Shown piece after piece: positions 1 to 9,483 of a DNA stretch of 64,000 nt. The DNA comes from Paulinella micropora. Its lineage: Eukaryota; Cercozoa; Imbricatea; Euglyphida; Paulinellidae. Position numbers and translations under genes: made by a program. The notes under the pieces are model-generated. The model saw nothing but the letters and a program-made list of their open reading frames with translations, did no database searches and had not been told where the DNA came from. The stretch is from the NCBI GenBank assembly GCA_019918135.1, contig WBZZ01003076.1, positions 670,001 to 734,000 on the forward strand. The letters run 5' to 3'. Numbering within the stretch: the stretch's first letter is position 1; every line of letters begins with the position of its first letter.

Positions 1-8
1 ATAATAAT

Positions 9-62
9 AGGCTTCCTCAGACTATAGCATCAGATCCAGATCCTGGACATGTGCCTCCATTT
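9..62 (-). repeat. Short interspersed repeat, second family (copy 1)
   Basis: About 54 bp between ATT/AAT microsatellite tracts. The reverse complement of this segment reappears almost exactly at 43968-44021 inside unit 2 of the tandem array, again embedded in ATT repeats. It therefore looks like a dispersed repeat that uses, or generates, ATT tails. It ends with a 'catgtgcctccat' word that resembles the 3' part of the larger SINE family nearby, so it may be a truncated relative. Confidence 0.6.
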
Positions 63-69
63 TTTAATA

Positions 70-337
70 GTGCTTCTCTGTCAATGGCTGATGCATTTCT
101 GCACATGCGCCTCCATCGTCTCACCCGTGAGGGGAGTACGAAGAATTGACGATAAGCTCTAATGACACCCCCGCAAGGGCAGTTCCAACACTTCCAGACG
201 GGCCGGTATGTTCAATGAAAATACTGGTCCAGAAATAGACCGGTATGTTCAATGAAAATACTGGTGGCACCGACGGGAATCGAACTGGCGACAGGGCCCA
301 GATGGTAGAACTTGACCACTGGGCTATCACGATGTCC
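70..337 (-). mobile_element. tRNA-derived SINE, copy 1
   Basis: Read on the minus strand, the element starts with a tRNA-like head. It has an A-box-like TAGCCCAGTGG and a B-box-like GTTCGATTCC at normal tRNA spacing, and the head ends GGTGCC-A-CCA like a mature tRNA 3' end. A ~190-bp body follows, with a duplicated 'AGTATTTTCATTGAACATACC' block, and then an ATT-type tail. The anticodon and T stems pair poorly, so this is a tRNA-related SINE and not a tRNA gene. It is flanked by (AAT)n. Confidence 0.8.
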
Positions 338-339
338 AA

Positions 340-379
<40 letters not shown>

Positions 380-770
380 TATATATATTGATCTGTCATG
401 GCTGAGCCCGAGGGCCATGCGCCTCCATCCCTCGACCCAACAGGGACTACAGTGAGTACGTTGGGGAGGGAAGAGTGACTCTAACCATCCTGCATAGAAG
501 GCCCCAAAAGGAAGTCCCTACTACCCGCACAGTGTCGGGTACCTTGCAGGAAATCAACTACAAATGATTGATCTTCCCCGCGTGAGAGCTCCACGAGACT
601 GGGTAGGTCCCGCATGGAGGTACTCACAGGGGTAGCAGACATTTCATGCGGTCTGCCAGCGCATGAGGAAGTTTTGTGGTAAGTATCTGGGACGCCTCGA
701 AACCCGTCACCACACCTAGATCGCGGAATGTAAATACCCCTTTGATCCCACGTGGTGTATGTCTTATAAA
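380..770. other. Intergenic segment with a diverged SINE-like end
   Basis: No convincing gene. The piece around 410-460 contains 'catgcgcctccatcc...gggactac', which resembles the 3' end of the SINE family, so it is probably a diverged relative. The ORFs across 481-1097 come from the minisatellite and microsatellite and have no recognisable domain. Confidence 0.4.
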
Positions 771-946
771 AAACAACACAACGACATGGCCTCGGAACCA
801 ACACAACAACATAGCCTCGGAACCCACATTGACATAGCCTCGGAACCCACACAACAACAGAGCCTCGGAACCAACACAACAACATAGCCTCGGAACCAAC
901 ACAACAACATAGCCTCGGAGCCAACACAACGACATAGCCTCGAAAC
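771..946. repeat. ~25-bp minisatellite
   Basis: Six to seven head-to-tail copies of a 24-25-bp unit built around 'acaacatagcctcgga'. Copies differ by a few substitutions, including C/T and G/A variants. Open frames run through it on the minus strand only because the unit length is close to a multiple of three. Spacers are not unique and the copies are contiguous, so it is not a CRISPR array. Confidence 0.8.
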
Positions 947-1042
947 CAGTGGGAAGAGGCCCAACCACCTCCTCTTCCCGTGGGGTGCCATACTGTGCAC
1001 CCCTCCATAATAATGATAATAATAATAATAATAATAATAATA

Positions 1043-1310
1043 GTGCTTCTCTGTCAATGGCTGATGCATTTCTGCACATGCGCCTCCATCGTCTCACCCG
1101 TGAGGGGAGTACGAAGAATTGACGATAAGCTCTAATGACACCCCCGCAAGGGCAGTTCCAACACTTCCAGACGGGCCGGTATGTTCAATGAAAATACTGG
1201 TCCAGAAATAGACCGATATGTTCAATGAAAATACTGGTGGCACCGACGGGAATCGAACTGGCGACAGGGCCCAGATGGTAGAACTTGACCACTGGGCTAT
1301 CACGGTGTCC
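1043..1310 (-). mobile_element. tRNA-derived SINE, copy 2
   Basis: Nearly identical to the copy at 70-337: tRNA-like head at 1238-1310 on the minus strand, duplicated body motif, end at 1043. (AAT)n tracts lie on both sides, the right one about 75 bp long. The very low divergence between copies suggests recent amplification or local duplication. Confidence 0.8.
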
Positions 1311-1311
1311 A

Positions 1312-1390
<79 letters not shown>

Positions 1391-1658
1391 GTGCTTCTCT
1401 GTCCATGGCTGATGCATTTCTGCACATGCGCCTCCATCGTCTCACCCGTGAGGGGAGTACGAAGAATTGACGATAAGCTCTAATGACACCCCCGCAAGGG
1501 CAGTTCCAACACTTCCAGACGGACCGGTATGTTCAATGAAAATACTGGTCCAGAAATAGACCGGTATGTTCAATGAAAATACTGGTGGCACCGACGGGAA
1601 TCGAACTGGCGACAGGGCCCAGATGGTAGAACTTGACCACTGGGCTATCACGGTGTCC
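1391..1658 (-). mobile_element. tRNA-derived SINE, copy 3
   Basis: Third near-identical copy with the same head, body and ATT/AAT flanks. The regular SINE-microsatellite-SINE spacing (copies 2 and 3 are ~348 bp apart, start to start) suggests that recombination between microsatellite tails multiplied the unit in tandem. Confidence 0.8.
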
Positions 1659-1661
1659 ATA

Positions 1662-1737
<76 letters not shown>

Positions 1738-1976
1738 GTGCTTCTCAGTCAATGGCGAATGCATTTCTGGACATGTGCCTCCATCGTCTCACCCGCGAGG
1801 GGAGTACGAAGATTTGACGATAGGCTCTACTGACACCCCCGCAAGGCAGCTCCAAGCCTTCCAGACAGACCAATACTTTCAAAGAAAATATTATTTGAAA
1901 ATACCGGCACCGACGGGAATCGAACTGGCGACAGGTCCCAGATGGTAGACCTTAACCACTGGGCTATCGCGATGCC
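1738..1976 (-). mobile_element. tRNA-derived SINE, copy 4 (diverged)
   Basis: A more diverged copy of the same family. The body is shorter (the duplicated block is degenerate), and the head carries substitutions such as 'gatgcc' for 'gtgtcc', but the A- and B-box words remain. It is likely an older insertion than copies 1-3. Confidence 0.75.
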
Positions 1977-2196
1977 AGTAATAAGAATAATAATAATAAT
2001 AAAAGAAAGCACACAAAAATGGTGTTTATGTGTGTGGACAGAGAAACTCCGCAGTGAGGTCAGAGCAGCGCGTCTCCAGGCAGGGCGTGTGGCAGAGGGA
2101 GTCGATGACCAGGACGATGAAGAGGGGGGAGGCGACGCCGAAGCAGTGGACCGGCCGCGGCATCTGAAGCAGCTTGCACCTCCGCCGGATGCTAAG

Positions 2197-3563
2197 ATAC
2201 TGTACATCAGGGTTGCTTCAACGGCAAAACGGCTGAACGGAAAGGGCATTATGCCAAGCTGGAAAACTTCGCTAACCAGCTGAACATGAGCCGCCATGAC
2301 CAGCAAGTGTTCGCAGCACTTATGGAAGACTACAACAAGTACCGGGACTCATGTTGGTGTATCCATGAGGACGAGAAGGGGGTGCGCGCAATGCGAGATT
2401 GCCAGGACGAAGCAAGTATGTACAGGAAGAGAGAGAGCGAGAGAGGGGGGGGGAGGGGCGACTGGTTTTTATTCGTTCGATTTTTGTTTCTTGTGGGGCA
2501 CGGAAAACGCTCGAAGCATCAAAGGCAGTGCTGCAGGACTTGCGGACAAAGGAACCGTTTTCCGACAATGAGTCGTCGTCTCGGAGGTACAGTCTTTTCT
2601 TCCCTCAGGCTTTGCTATATTTCGTCGTCGTCTCGGAGCTGACTTTGCAAGGTATGCCTTGGCTGTTTAAGGAATAACTTGCCTTTTGATAAGGTATACC
2701 TTGGCTTTTCAAGGTATACCTTGGCTGTTTAAGGTATACCTTGCATGTCGATAAGGTATACCTTGCCTTTTGAAGGTATACATACCTTAGCTGTTCTGAG
2801 AGAGAGATTGAGAGGGGCCCGGAGAGAGAGAGAGAGACGTTGCCAACATTGTCCTGGTGTGCTCACAAGCTGGGGTCTTCGCGAGACGTTTACATTTGCA
2901 GACCTGCCACGTGTTTACCCTCAACGGGACGCCACTACGGCTTGGGGGGAGGACATCAAGCCTTTGGGCAACGTGGACGCTTACCATCGCACTCGCTACG
3001 GGCTACCGAACGTGCAGCCGTTCCAGCGCCAATGTCCCCTGGCGAACTGCGTGTCCAATACGTGCATCCATGCATACCTACGTACATGTGCATGTCTCTC
3101 TCTCTCCTTGACTTGTTGTAAGCAGGTATGGAGCGGTGGTTCATGGCCATGGACCCAAACAATGCACGCGACTACGACCCGAAGGCGGAGGAGCTCTGGT
3201 GGAGTTTTTTCAACTATTTCACCCTGGACTTGTTGTACTGTGACGAGAATATGTTTAGAATCATAGTGTACTCAAGGGTACGGTCTATGTGCCAAGGCGA
3301 TCATGGGAAATGGACGACTCGTTTGGCCCTGTGGCGCTCCAGGCAAAAAAGCAAGGGAGGCAAGAGAAAGAAGACCAAGCGTATGTGTGTGTGCGTGTGT
3401 GTGTGTGTGTGTTTAATTTGTGCACGCACGCGTGCATGCGTGGTGCTTGTAGGCAAGCGTCGCCGGTCAGAGAGCGAGGAGGAGGACAACGAATCTGACG
3501 AAAGCGAGAAGGGTATGTATGTGAGTGCGGCTGTGTGTTAGGGCGTGTTTGTGTACTGTCTAC

Positions 3564-3602
<39 letters not shown>

Positions 3603-4818
3603 CCTATCTATCTATCTATCTATCTATTTACCTATCTATCTATCTGTCTATCTATCTTTCTATGTACGTCACCTTGATATTTCAAGCCATACCTTGGAAT
3701 ATCAAGGTATACCTTGAAATAGTCAAGGTATACCTTGACTATGTCAAGGTATACCTTGACTACTTGTGTGAGTGCGGCTGTGTGTTAATGTGTGTTTGTG
3801 TACGCACGCGTGCATGAAGTTATGTAGTACAGACAAGTATGAAACACTTGAACTGGCGCTTGTAGGAAGCAGCGCCAAGCGTCGCAAGATGGCGAAGAAA
3901 AAGAACAAGAACAAGAAGAACAAGAAGAAGAAGAAGAAGAAGAAGAAGAAGAAGAAGAAGAAGAAGAAGAAGAAGAAGAAGAAAGAGATGGCGAAGGAGC
4001 AGGAGGAAGAGGAGGCAAGCTCATCCAACGACGACTCCGACCACTCTGAGTGGACGGATGGTAAGGCTGTAGGAAGCGCCAAACGTCAGCAGGTGGCGAA
4101 GGGGAAGAAGGAGAAGAAGGAGAAGAAGGAGAAAGAGACAGGGAAGGGGAAGAAGAGTGAAAAGAAGACCAACAAGTCCAAGTCCAGCTCAGGTACTATC
4201 AGTGCACTCTCACACAGACACAGTCACATATGTACTACCCCTGGCGTTCAGGGATGCAGGCCTCCTCGTCTGCTAGTAACGACGATGTGGAAGGTGAAGC
4301 AGAGGTGGAGGCCTTAATGAAACAGAGGAGCATAAGTGGGGAAAAGGAATATCTTGTTCGTTGGAAAGGGTATTCCCAAAAGTACGATTCGTGGGAGCCA
4401 GTAGAGAATCTCACGAACTGTGGCAGTTTGCTGGATGAATTCAAAAGAAAGGCTGGTGAAAAGTAAATTCTTTTGTGCAGAAGAAGGGTTATTAAAAAGT
4501 AAAATCTTGTATAAGTGCAACAGCCATATGGACATGGTCTGCAATGGCATTCATGCTTGGAATATCAAGGTATACCTTGATATTTCAAGGTATACCTTGA
4601 CTATTTCAAGGTATACCTTGGATATGTCAGGGGAGAGAGGGAGAGGGAGAGAGAAAGAATGCTGATTTCGGTCCAGACTCATGCTCATGACCACTTTAAT
4701 TCAGGCTCCAAGACGTCCACTTCCTCTTCTCCCTCTTCGTCTTCTTCCTCTTCGTCTGTTAACTCGTCATCCTTGCAATCGTCCGCGCGTGCTGCGCCTG
4801 TGACTGGCTGCGAAACAG
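2197..4818 (+). CDS. Chromodomain protein gene, multi-exon (N-terminal part)
   Basis: Spliced host gene reconstructed by eye. Likely exons are 2197-2415, about 2529-2651 (least certain), 2902-3081, 3126-3380, 3453-3512, 3866-4192, 4252-4455 and 4705-4818. From 2902 onward each exon is a multiple of 3 and each intron is phase 1, with GTATGT/GTACAT/GTGAAA-like donors and TTGTAG/TTCAG/AAGCAG acceptors. The exon at 3866-4192 encodes a long poly-lysine run and acidic Ser/Glu stretches. The exon at 4252-4455 encodes a chromodomain (about 4302-4445) with the hallmark words EYLVRWKGY and DSWEP, whose aromatics form the methyl-lysine cage in this family. The exon at 4705-4818 is Ser-rich. The expected role is a nuclear reader of methylated histone tails. 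It probably continues into the SET exon at 7464. The true start is not fixed: an in-frame stop lies at 2193. Confidence 0.6.
2647..2790. repeat. Palindrome array 1 (AAGGTATACCTT)
   Basis: Intronic cluster of about six copies or near-copies of the palindrome (C)AAGGTATACCTT(G), separated by short variable T-rich spacers and repeating every 20-22 bp. Flanked by GA-rich sequence up to the acceptor at 2901. The core resembles a 5' splice site (AAG|GTATAC) on both strands. Confidence 0.8.
3560..3662 (+). repeat. (CTAT)n microsatellite in intron
   Basis: About 100 bp of CTAT tetranucleotide repeats with a few interruptions, inside the phase-1 intron 3513-3865. The overlapping Tyr/Leu/Ser-rich ORFs are artefacts of the repeat. 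Confidence 0.85.
3670..3762. repeat. Palindrome array 2 (CAAGGTATACCTTG)
   Basis: Three perfect copies of the 14-bp palindrome CAAGGTATACCTTG in exact 21-bp register (14 bp plus a 7-bp spacer), preceded by one degenerate copy. They sit in the same intron as the CTAT microsatellite. Confidence 0.85.
4563..4628. repeat. Palindrome array 3 (CAAGGTATACCTTG)
   Basis: Three perfect copies of the 14-bp palindrome at 21-bp spacing inside intron 4456-4704, directly after the chromodomain exon. Followed by a GA-rich stretch. Confidence 0.85.
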
Positions 4819-5230
4819 GTAGACCTACCTTTCCTGATACATATGTGACTATGCCTATGTATTTATTGATGTAGTTATGGATCACGTGAGGTATTTGGTG
4901 TTATTGTCGGTGTATATTACAACACATACCCAAGCCAATTGTTTACAAGTTGACAATGCTGTCGGTTGTGACCCTATTCCTGCACTTGGGGTAAGTTGGA
5001 GCTGGTCCGAAGGATCCATCTTGGTACACCGCCGACTTCATGGGCAAGGCCCGATTTTTCGGGTCGCACATAGTCGGATAGATGCATGTACTAGGTGCCC
5101 TGTGTTGCCCAGGCCTTCCTAGTTGGTCAGGATGCCGGTCACAACCAATGCAAATTCACTTTCTGGGTGCTGCCCGTCCAGTTGGGCAGTCACCAAACAC
5201 AATTGGTGAGAGTCCCCTTCTGGGGACATT
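4819..5230 (+). other. 5' part of the intron that received a viral fragment
   Basis: Donor GTAGAC at 4819 follows the Ser-rich exon. The sequence up to about 5230 has host-like composition and no gene that I recognise. An AT-rich viral fragment starts after it. Confidence 0.4.
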
Positions 5231-5340
5231 TTTTACATTGTAAATATATATTAATAATACTAATTAATGATGGTCACCAGAATGAGTATGGTGTGTCCGC
5301 CATGTCATATATTATCGCAGAAAAATTTTTTAATTTAATT

Positions 5341-6242
5341 TTACAAGTTTGTCATATCTCTATCCTTATTTAATCGTAATATAGTAGAGAAATTCTTTCT
5401 AAACTGGGTTGTTCTATCACTAGCAGTATTGTTAATTGCTAGAAATGAATAAGGATCTGCCGTGGCATATTTAACCATATTGTAAAATTCTTTTTTAGTG
5501 AGAAAAGGACTTTCATATTCATCTGCCAGTCTGTCAAGTTCGCTTCTCCTTACTCCATTAAAAATAATCATCCAATGACAATTAATTCTTATTCTTCGTG
5601 GGAGTTGTGTATAACTCTGAGTTGCTACTCAGACTGACACCTTAGCATGTGTTGAAGCGAAAAACAACTCAGTAAGCACTTCTGATTTGAGAAAAGTTTT
5701 ACTCTGTGCGATGTCATCCAATAACAATAATATTTTCGGTGCCTTCTTAAACCCTTTAGTTTTAATCAGTTCCTTTTGTTTGGTCAATATTTCTCTCATT
5801 AACTCAGGCTTATCTTCTTTGATTATATTTTCTTTTTTAACTTGAGAGTGTCTTCCAAAATCGGGCGCGGGCTTAAGCAAAAGGCAACTATTCTATCATA
5901 AAAACCTTTCAACATGTTCTTTTTGGCGAGTAGATTACAAATCATAACTGATTTACCTCCGCCAGTGCTTGCACATATAACCATAGTCCCCATTGCTGGC
6001 AATATTCCCTCTTTTTAAATAGGAAGCAATTCAATACCATCTCTTTGTTTTTTAATTGGTTGCATTTCCAAGTGATTCTTAAATTTGGGCGGTGTTTTGC
6101 TATCTAACTCTGTTATTACTGGCCTGTCAATAGTGAATTCCTCGTGTGCTTTTTCTATGTTGGTATTCTCCAGATTCTGCTTCAAAAGTGTTTTTCGTGG
6201 CAACTTGTTTGCTATTAATCCTTTATGTATAGATCTAGGCAT
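5341..6242 (-). pseudogene. Packaging ATPase (FtsK/HerA-like), broken PLV remnant
   Basis: Reads from ATG 6242. A P-loop is visible at about 5940-5970 (minus strand) as ASTGGGKS, followed by a Walker-B-like LLLLDD around 5730 and a C-terminal segment at 5341-5571 with the pattern of virophage/PLV genome-packaging ATPases. The frame is interrupted by an in-frame TAA at 6015-6017, a frameshift near 5880 and an in-frame TGA at 5629-5631. The function in an intact virus would be pumping genomic DNA into the capsid. It begins 10 nt after the upstream gene ends, an operon-like spacing typical of compact viral genomes. It is non-functional as it stands. Confidence 0.7.
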
Positions 6243-6252
6243 TCTTACTATA

Positions 6253-7346
6253 TTATGGGTTTTGAAAATAGTTTGGATTATATCTATAATTATCATATTC
6301 AGCACCAAATGGTTGGGGTAGTGAAGCATAATTATAGAAATAAGGCGAGTAAGGACTACCAAAAGCATGATTACTTGGAGGATTGACAAGCGGGTTAAAA
6401 TCCTTTCTTTCAGGACGAGTTTGACCTGTCGCAGGATTTCAGCAGGGAAGTTTCTATTCAGTTTTCGTTTCATTTTTGGAAACTCTCTTTTTTCGTTCGT
6501 TCTGGTCTGAATGACTGCTCTATTGTATTTATTTACCATAAAGTGATTATTTGTGTTGCTATAAAGTGTGTTGTCTAGTGATTCAAAATCATTCTTAGTT
6601 TCTAGCACACGATCTCGTCTTTGTTCGTTGCCTTTAATAAGTGGCTTTGTTTGTGAAGTGCCAATTCCACCATTTTGATCACTTGGCATTAGAAAACGAA
6701 CAAGTGCCATTAAGTCTTCTCTTTCATCGGCGGGAGGTTTCCCCATAATCTTATCAACCAATTGATCAATACTTCTCATACTATCAACCATAACTTGATT
6801 TGGTGTTGTTGCTGGATCTGGATCTTCTTTTAAATTATTCTGTGGTGGTTGAACAGGTTCCTCTACGAATGCTGCTGTTTGTGGATATGGTTGAGGTTGT
6901 GGTGCTGGTATTGATTTTGGTTCAGGTGTTGGTTGAGGTTGAGGTGCTGGTGTTGGTTCAGGCATTGGGTTTGGTTCAGGCTTTGGGTCAGGTGCAGGTG
7001 TTAGACCTTTAGGTATCGCCTTTTCAAATTCCGAATCCTTCAATTCTAAATCTTCTAATTGTTTCATTTGTTCCGGTGTCAATTTACCCCTCACTTCTTC
7101 ATAAATTCTCTTATCTAATACGTCATCTACCTCTGCTATATCTGACTTACTAACCCCTTTGTTTAATGCTTGCCTTATAGCCTTTTCCCATCCACTAACA
7201 GGTTTGTCATAATCTGACGATATCAAAGATATTTTCTTTCCAGTTTTATTTTTTAGCAAATTAACAAATAATTTCAAATGCTTCACTTGGGATGTCTTAA
7301 TATCTTGAAGTATATCCAAGTTATTACCGAGTCCGATTGAATCCAT
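6253..7346 (-). pseudogene. Pro-rich PLV protein, frameshifted
   Basis: Starts at ATG 7346. The N-terminal ~130 residues are predicted helical and charged. Next comes a long Pro/Gln/Glu repeat region (about 6850-7010) of P-x-P-x-P type. A frameshift near 6440 moves the reading into a frame that continues as an Asn/Pro/Tyr-rich tail and stops at 6253-6255, just before the ATPase start at 6242. In the unshifted frame the same stretch gives an implausible Leu/Ile-rich sequence, which is how the shift was recognised. I do not recognise the family. Its position next to the ATPase suggests a virion or assembly protein. Confidence 0.5.
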
Positions 7347-7463
7347 AGTGTGTGTGTGGTGTGTGTTTATTAATGTAGTTATCGATTTGATGTACTTGGT
7401 GTGTGTGTGTGTGTGTCCCCGGAGGGGGGGGGGGGTGTTGTTGCTATGCTTTATTAGCTGTAG

Positions 7464-8044
7464 CCACCAAAATTTCAATCGAGTATGAGAAAGCTCACGA
7501 ACCACAGGAAGCAAAAAGGGTGCGTTGCGCTGTGGGTTTCGATGCGGGATTTTTGTCCCTGGTCGACATCCAGGACGGGAGGGGTTTTTACGTTGTGGCG
7601 GTCCCCAAGATTGCCAAGCGGATGGGGAAACTGTGGATTGGTAAACCTGGGACTGTCATCATGGCCTATGGGGGTGAGTATGTAAAGAGCGACTCAGTTT
7701 GTCCGGAGGAACAGAAGTACGCACGAGCCATAGAAGTGGCCAAGGGAAGAAAATTAGTTTTCACTGACAAAGTGAGGGGGAGACTCTTAGAAGCTCGCCA
7801 CAAGAGTCATGAAGTTCTACATAAACTTCTGTACCGGGAGGGAGGGGGATTTGCCCAGCATAGTTTGCGGCCCAATTGTGAAGCAGCAATACTGAATGAT
7901 GGAGCTTGTGTTTTAATTCGGTCTATCGAAAACATTTTTTTCTGTCAATACATAACCATTCACTACGGCAAGGAGTGCGTAAAGTGGATGCTGAATATCG
8001 GACAGGAAGTAGGATACCTGGTTTGGAACTGTACAATCTCATAA
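7464..8044 (+). CDS. SET-domain-like methyltransferase exon
   Basis: The acceptor TGTAG at 7463 gives a phase-1 junction that matches the phase-1 donor at 4819, so the exon plausibly continues the chromodomain gene. The encoded segment shows SET features in order: a VIMAYGGEYV-type strand (the Y-x-G-E region), then AQHSLRPNCE (NHSxxPNC-like) and YITIHYG (like the C-terminal LTxDYG). The Asn of the NHS motif, which contacts S-adenosylmethionine in active SET enzymes, is replaced by Gln, so activity is doubtful. The exon may end at 8008 (donor GTAGGA, phase 0) or run to the stop at 8044. With the upstream chromodomain this would be a histone-lysine methyltransferase-like protein. The link between the two is inferred from splice phase only. 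Confidence 0.5.
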
Positions 8045-8089
8045 AAAATATATATATCTCTGTGATGTCTCTCTTTCCTCTGCAAAGTT

Positions 8090-8220
8090 CAATGCATACC
8101 CTGACTTTTTAAGATATACCCTGACTTTTCAAGATATACCCTGACTTTTCAAGGTATACCCTGACTTTTCAAGGTATACCTTGACTGTTTAAGGCATACC
8201 TTGGTTTTTGTAAGATAATC
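8090..8220. repeat. Palindrome array 4, degenerate (AAGRTATACCCTG)
   Basis: Six to seven copies of a 20-21-bp unit related to the other arrays, but mostly with a CCC in the right half (AAGATATACCCTGACTTTTC), so the palindrome is imperfect. One copy keeps AAGGTATACCTTG. It lies between the SET exon and the next coding block, consistent with an intron. Confidence 0.8.
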
Positions 8221-8379
8221 CTTGGTATTTTTTCTACAATTGATGTGCACATGTACACTAGTCTGCAAAGTTGTTTGCATGCATACCTGGTGGTAGGAGA
8301 TGTCAACAACATTGGTTAAAGGCTGCCCCCCTGGAGGTGTGAGGTGACAGGTTGTGATAGTGTAAATATCTTTACGCAG

Positions 8380-9109
8380 TCAAAGTATAGAGCTTGCAAC
8401 GCGTTATGCCCCCTGTTCATGACACAACCTGACCGAAGAAATTGGGCTGTGTCCAATGTCTTGGCGATTCATGGTGCATTCAAAAACAGTGTCGACCTAC
8501 TAGATCTTGCTGAGCAGGGAATAGGGGGAACTCTAAGGATAACAGGAGTATTATCAGCAGTGAATGTGGTACCGTATTGCGAAAGGGCAGATTACATGTT
8601 GGGACATAGGTTCTGGAGTCGGGAACGTTCTTCTCGCAGCCATGGTTTTTGGGTATGGACGCGTGACGGGTTTGGAACAAAACGATCGTTCTAGGGAATG
8701 GAACTTGAACTTGGGCAAGGCTAGTGTTGTGCGCCAAGAAAGTGGACATGCAGAGTTGTGGACTCAACAAGATCATGTGGTGTGGTGGAATGCTAGAGTA
8801 GATAACACTGTTGATTTGGAACGTTACTTCAAAAAATACAGATAGCACCGCAACGTGGTGGTGTTTCTATTCTGGACAGCTTGGCAGGCAGGGCACAAGG
8901 AAATACTGTTGTATTTCATACGCACATGTCCACAGATTAAATATGTCCTGGTAGCAGATGAGAGCAAGCGGCCTCAAGGGCACAGGCTTGCATTTTCGAT
9001 GCTTGAACAGGCAGGTTTCACTTTGCATAGATATAGACAGCGTTTGACTATTGCACTTAGTTCAGGTTCGGAAGAATTTGTTCTGGTGTGTTGGAAAAGA
9101 ATGAAATAA
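8380..9109 (+). pseudogene. SAM-dependent methyltransferase (DOT1-like motif I), broken frame
   Basis: The coding block follows the acceptor-like ACGCAG at 8379. The first part reads in one frame to about 8560. The motif-I word WDIGSGVGN, which resembles the DOT1 D-x-G-S-G-x-G motif, is then in another frame from 8564, implying a 1-nt indel or an unrecognised small intron. The frame then meets TAG at 8843-8845 and continues immediately downstream with a typical Rossmann-fold C-terminal half to the stop at 9109. The fold is a class I methyltransferase; the DOT1-like assignment rests on motif I alone. It could be the 3' part of the chromodomain/SET gene or a separate gene. The two interruptions suggest decay unless splicing resolves them. 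Confidence 0.45.
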
Positions 9110-9477
9110 TAAAATTTTGACTAGTATGTTGGATGAAAATCAAGGTATACCTTGGCTATAATTCAAGGAATACATTAACACTAAATCCAATGTTTACTTT
9201 GGATTAAAGTTAAGTTATTCCTTGACGCTAAATCAATGTATATATTGAATTCAAAGTTAATGTATTCCTTGACGCTAAATTCAAATAATACATTGAATTT
9301 TAGCGTCAAGGAATACTTTGAATTTTAGAGTGTTTTTTTTTCCTGCCCTCTAGAAACTTAGGAAAAATTGTCGTTTACTTATTAAAATTTCAAGCAAAAC
9401 CTTGCTAACATAGGTAATACATTAAAAATTAATTTCGTAAATATCAAAGGAATCCCTTGAACTCAAGGAATACATTG
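9110..9477. repeat. AT-rich repeat zone with relaxed palindromes and a hairpin
   Basis: No gene. One perfect CAAGGTATACCTTG copy at about 9144-9157 is followed by relaxed versions (CAAGGAATACATTG and its complement). A strong inverted repeat has arms at 9263-9284 and 9293-9315 (TATTCCTTGACGCTAAA and its complement) and a 9-nt loop. The zone ends at the target-site duplication of the provirus. Confidence 0.7.
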
Positions 9478-9483
9478 AACTCA
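9478..9483. repeat. Target-site duplication, left copy (AACTCA)
   Basis: The six bases AACTCA directly precede the left terminal repeat and are repeated exactly at 30055-30060 after the right one. A 6-bp duplication is typical of Polinton/Maverick-type integrases. Confidence 0.9.

Larger units (their letters stand above)
5230..7440 (-). mobile_element. Decayed polinton-like virus fragment inside a host intron
   Basis: An AT-rich block, unlike its flanks, with two adjacent viral-type genes on the minus strand: a Pro-rich protein gene and a packaging ATPase. Both are broken. It lies entirely between a phase-1 donor at 4819 and a phase-1 acceptor at 7463. No terminal repeats or other PLV genes are present, so only an internal ~2-kb piece survives. 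The ATPase is clearly different from that of the intact provirus at 16791, so this is a separate lineage and not a displaced copy. Exact ends are uncertain by about 100 bp. Confidence 0.65.

Noticed and set aside
771-946. CRISPR-like repeat-spacer array
   Set aside because: The ~25-bp units are contiguous without unique spacers, and the context is eukaryotic.
3535-3817. Tyr/Leu/Ser repeat ORFs
   Set aside because: They are translations of the CTAT microsatellite inside an intron.
2647-4628. CRISPR-like array of palindromic repeats
   Set aside because: Spacers are only ~7 bp and not unique, clusters have 3-6 copies, and there are no cas genes.
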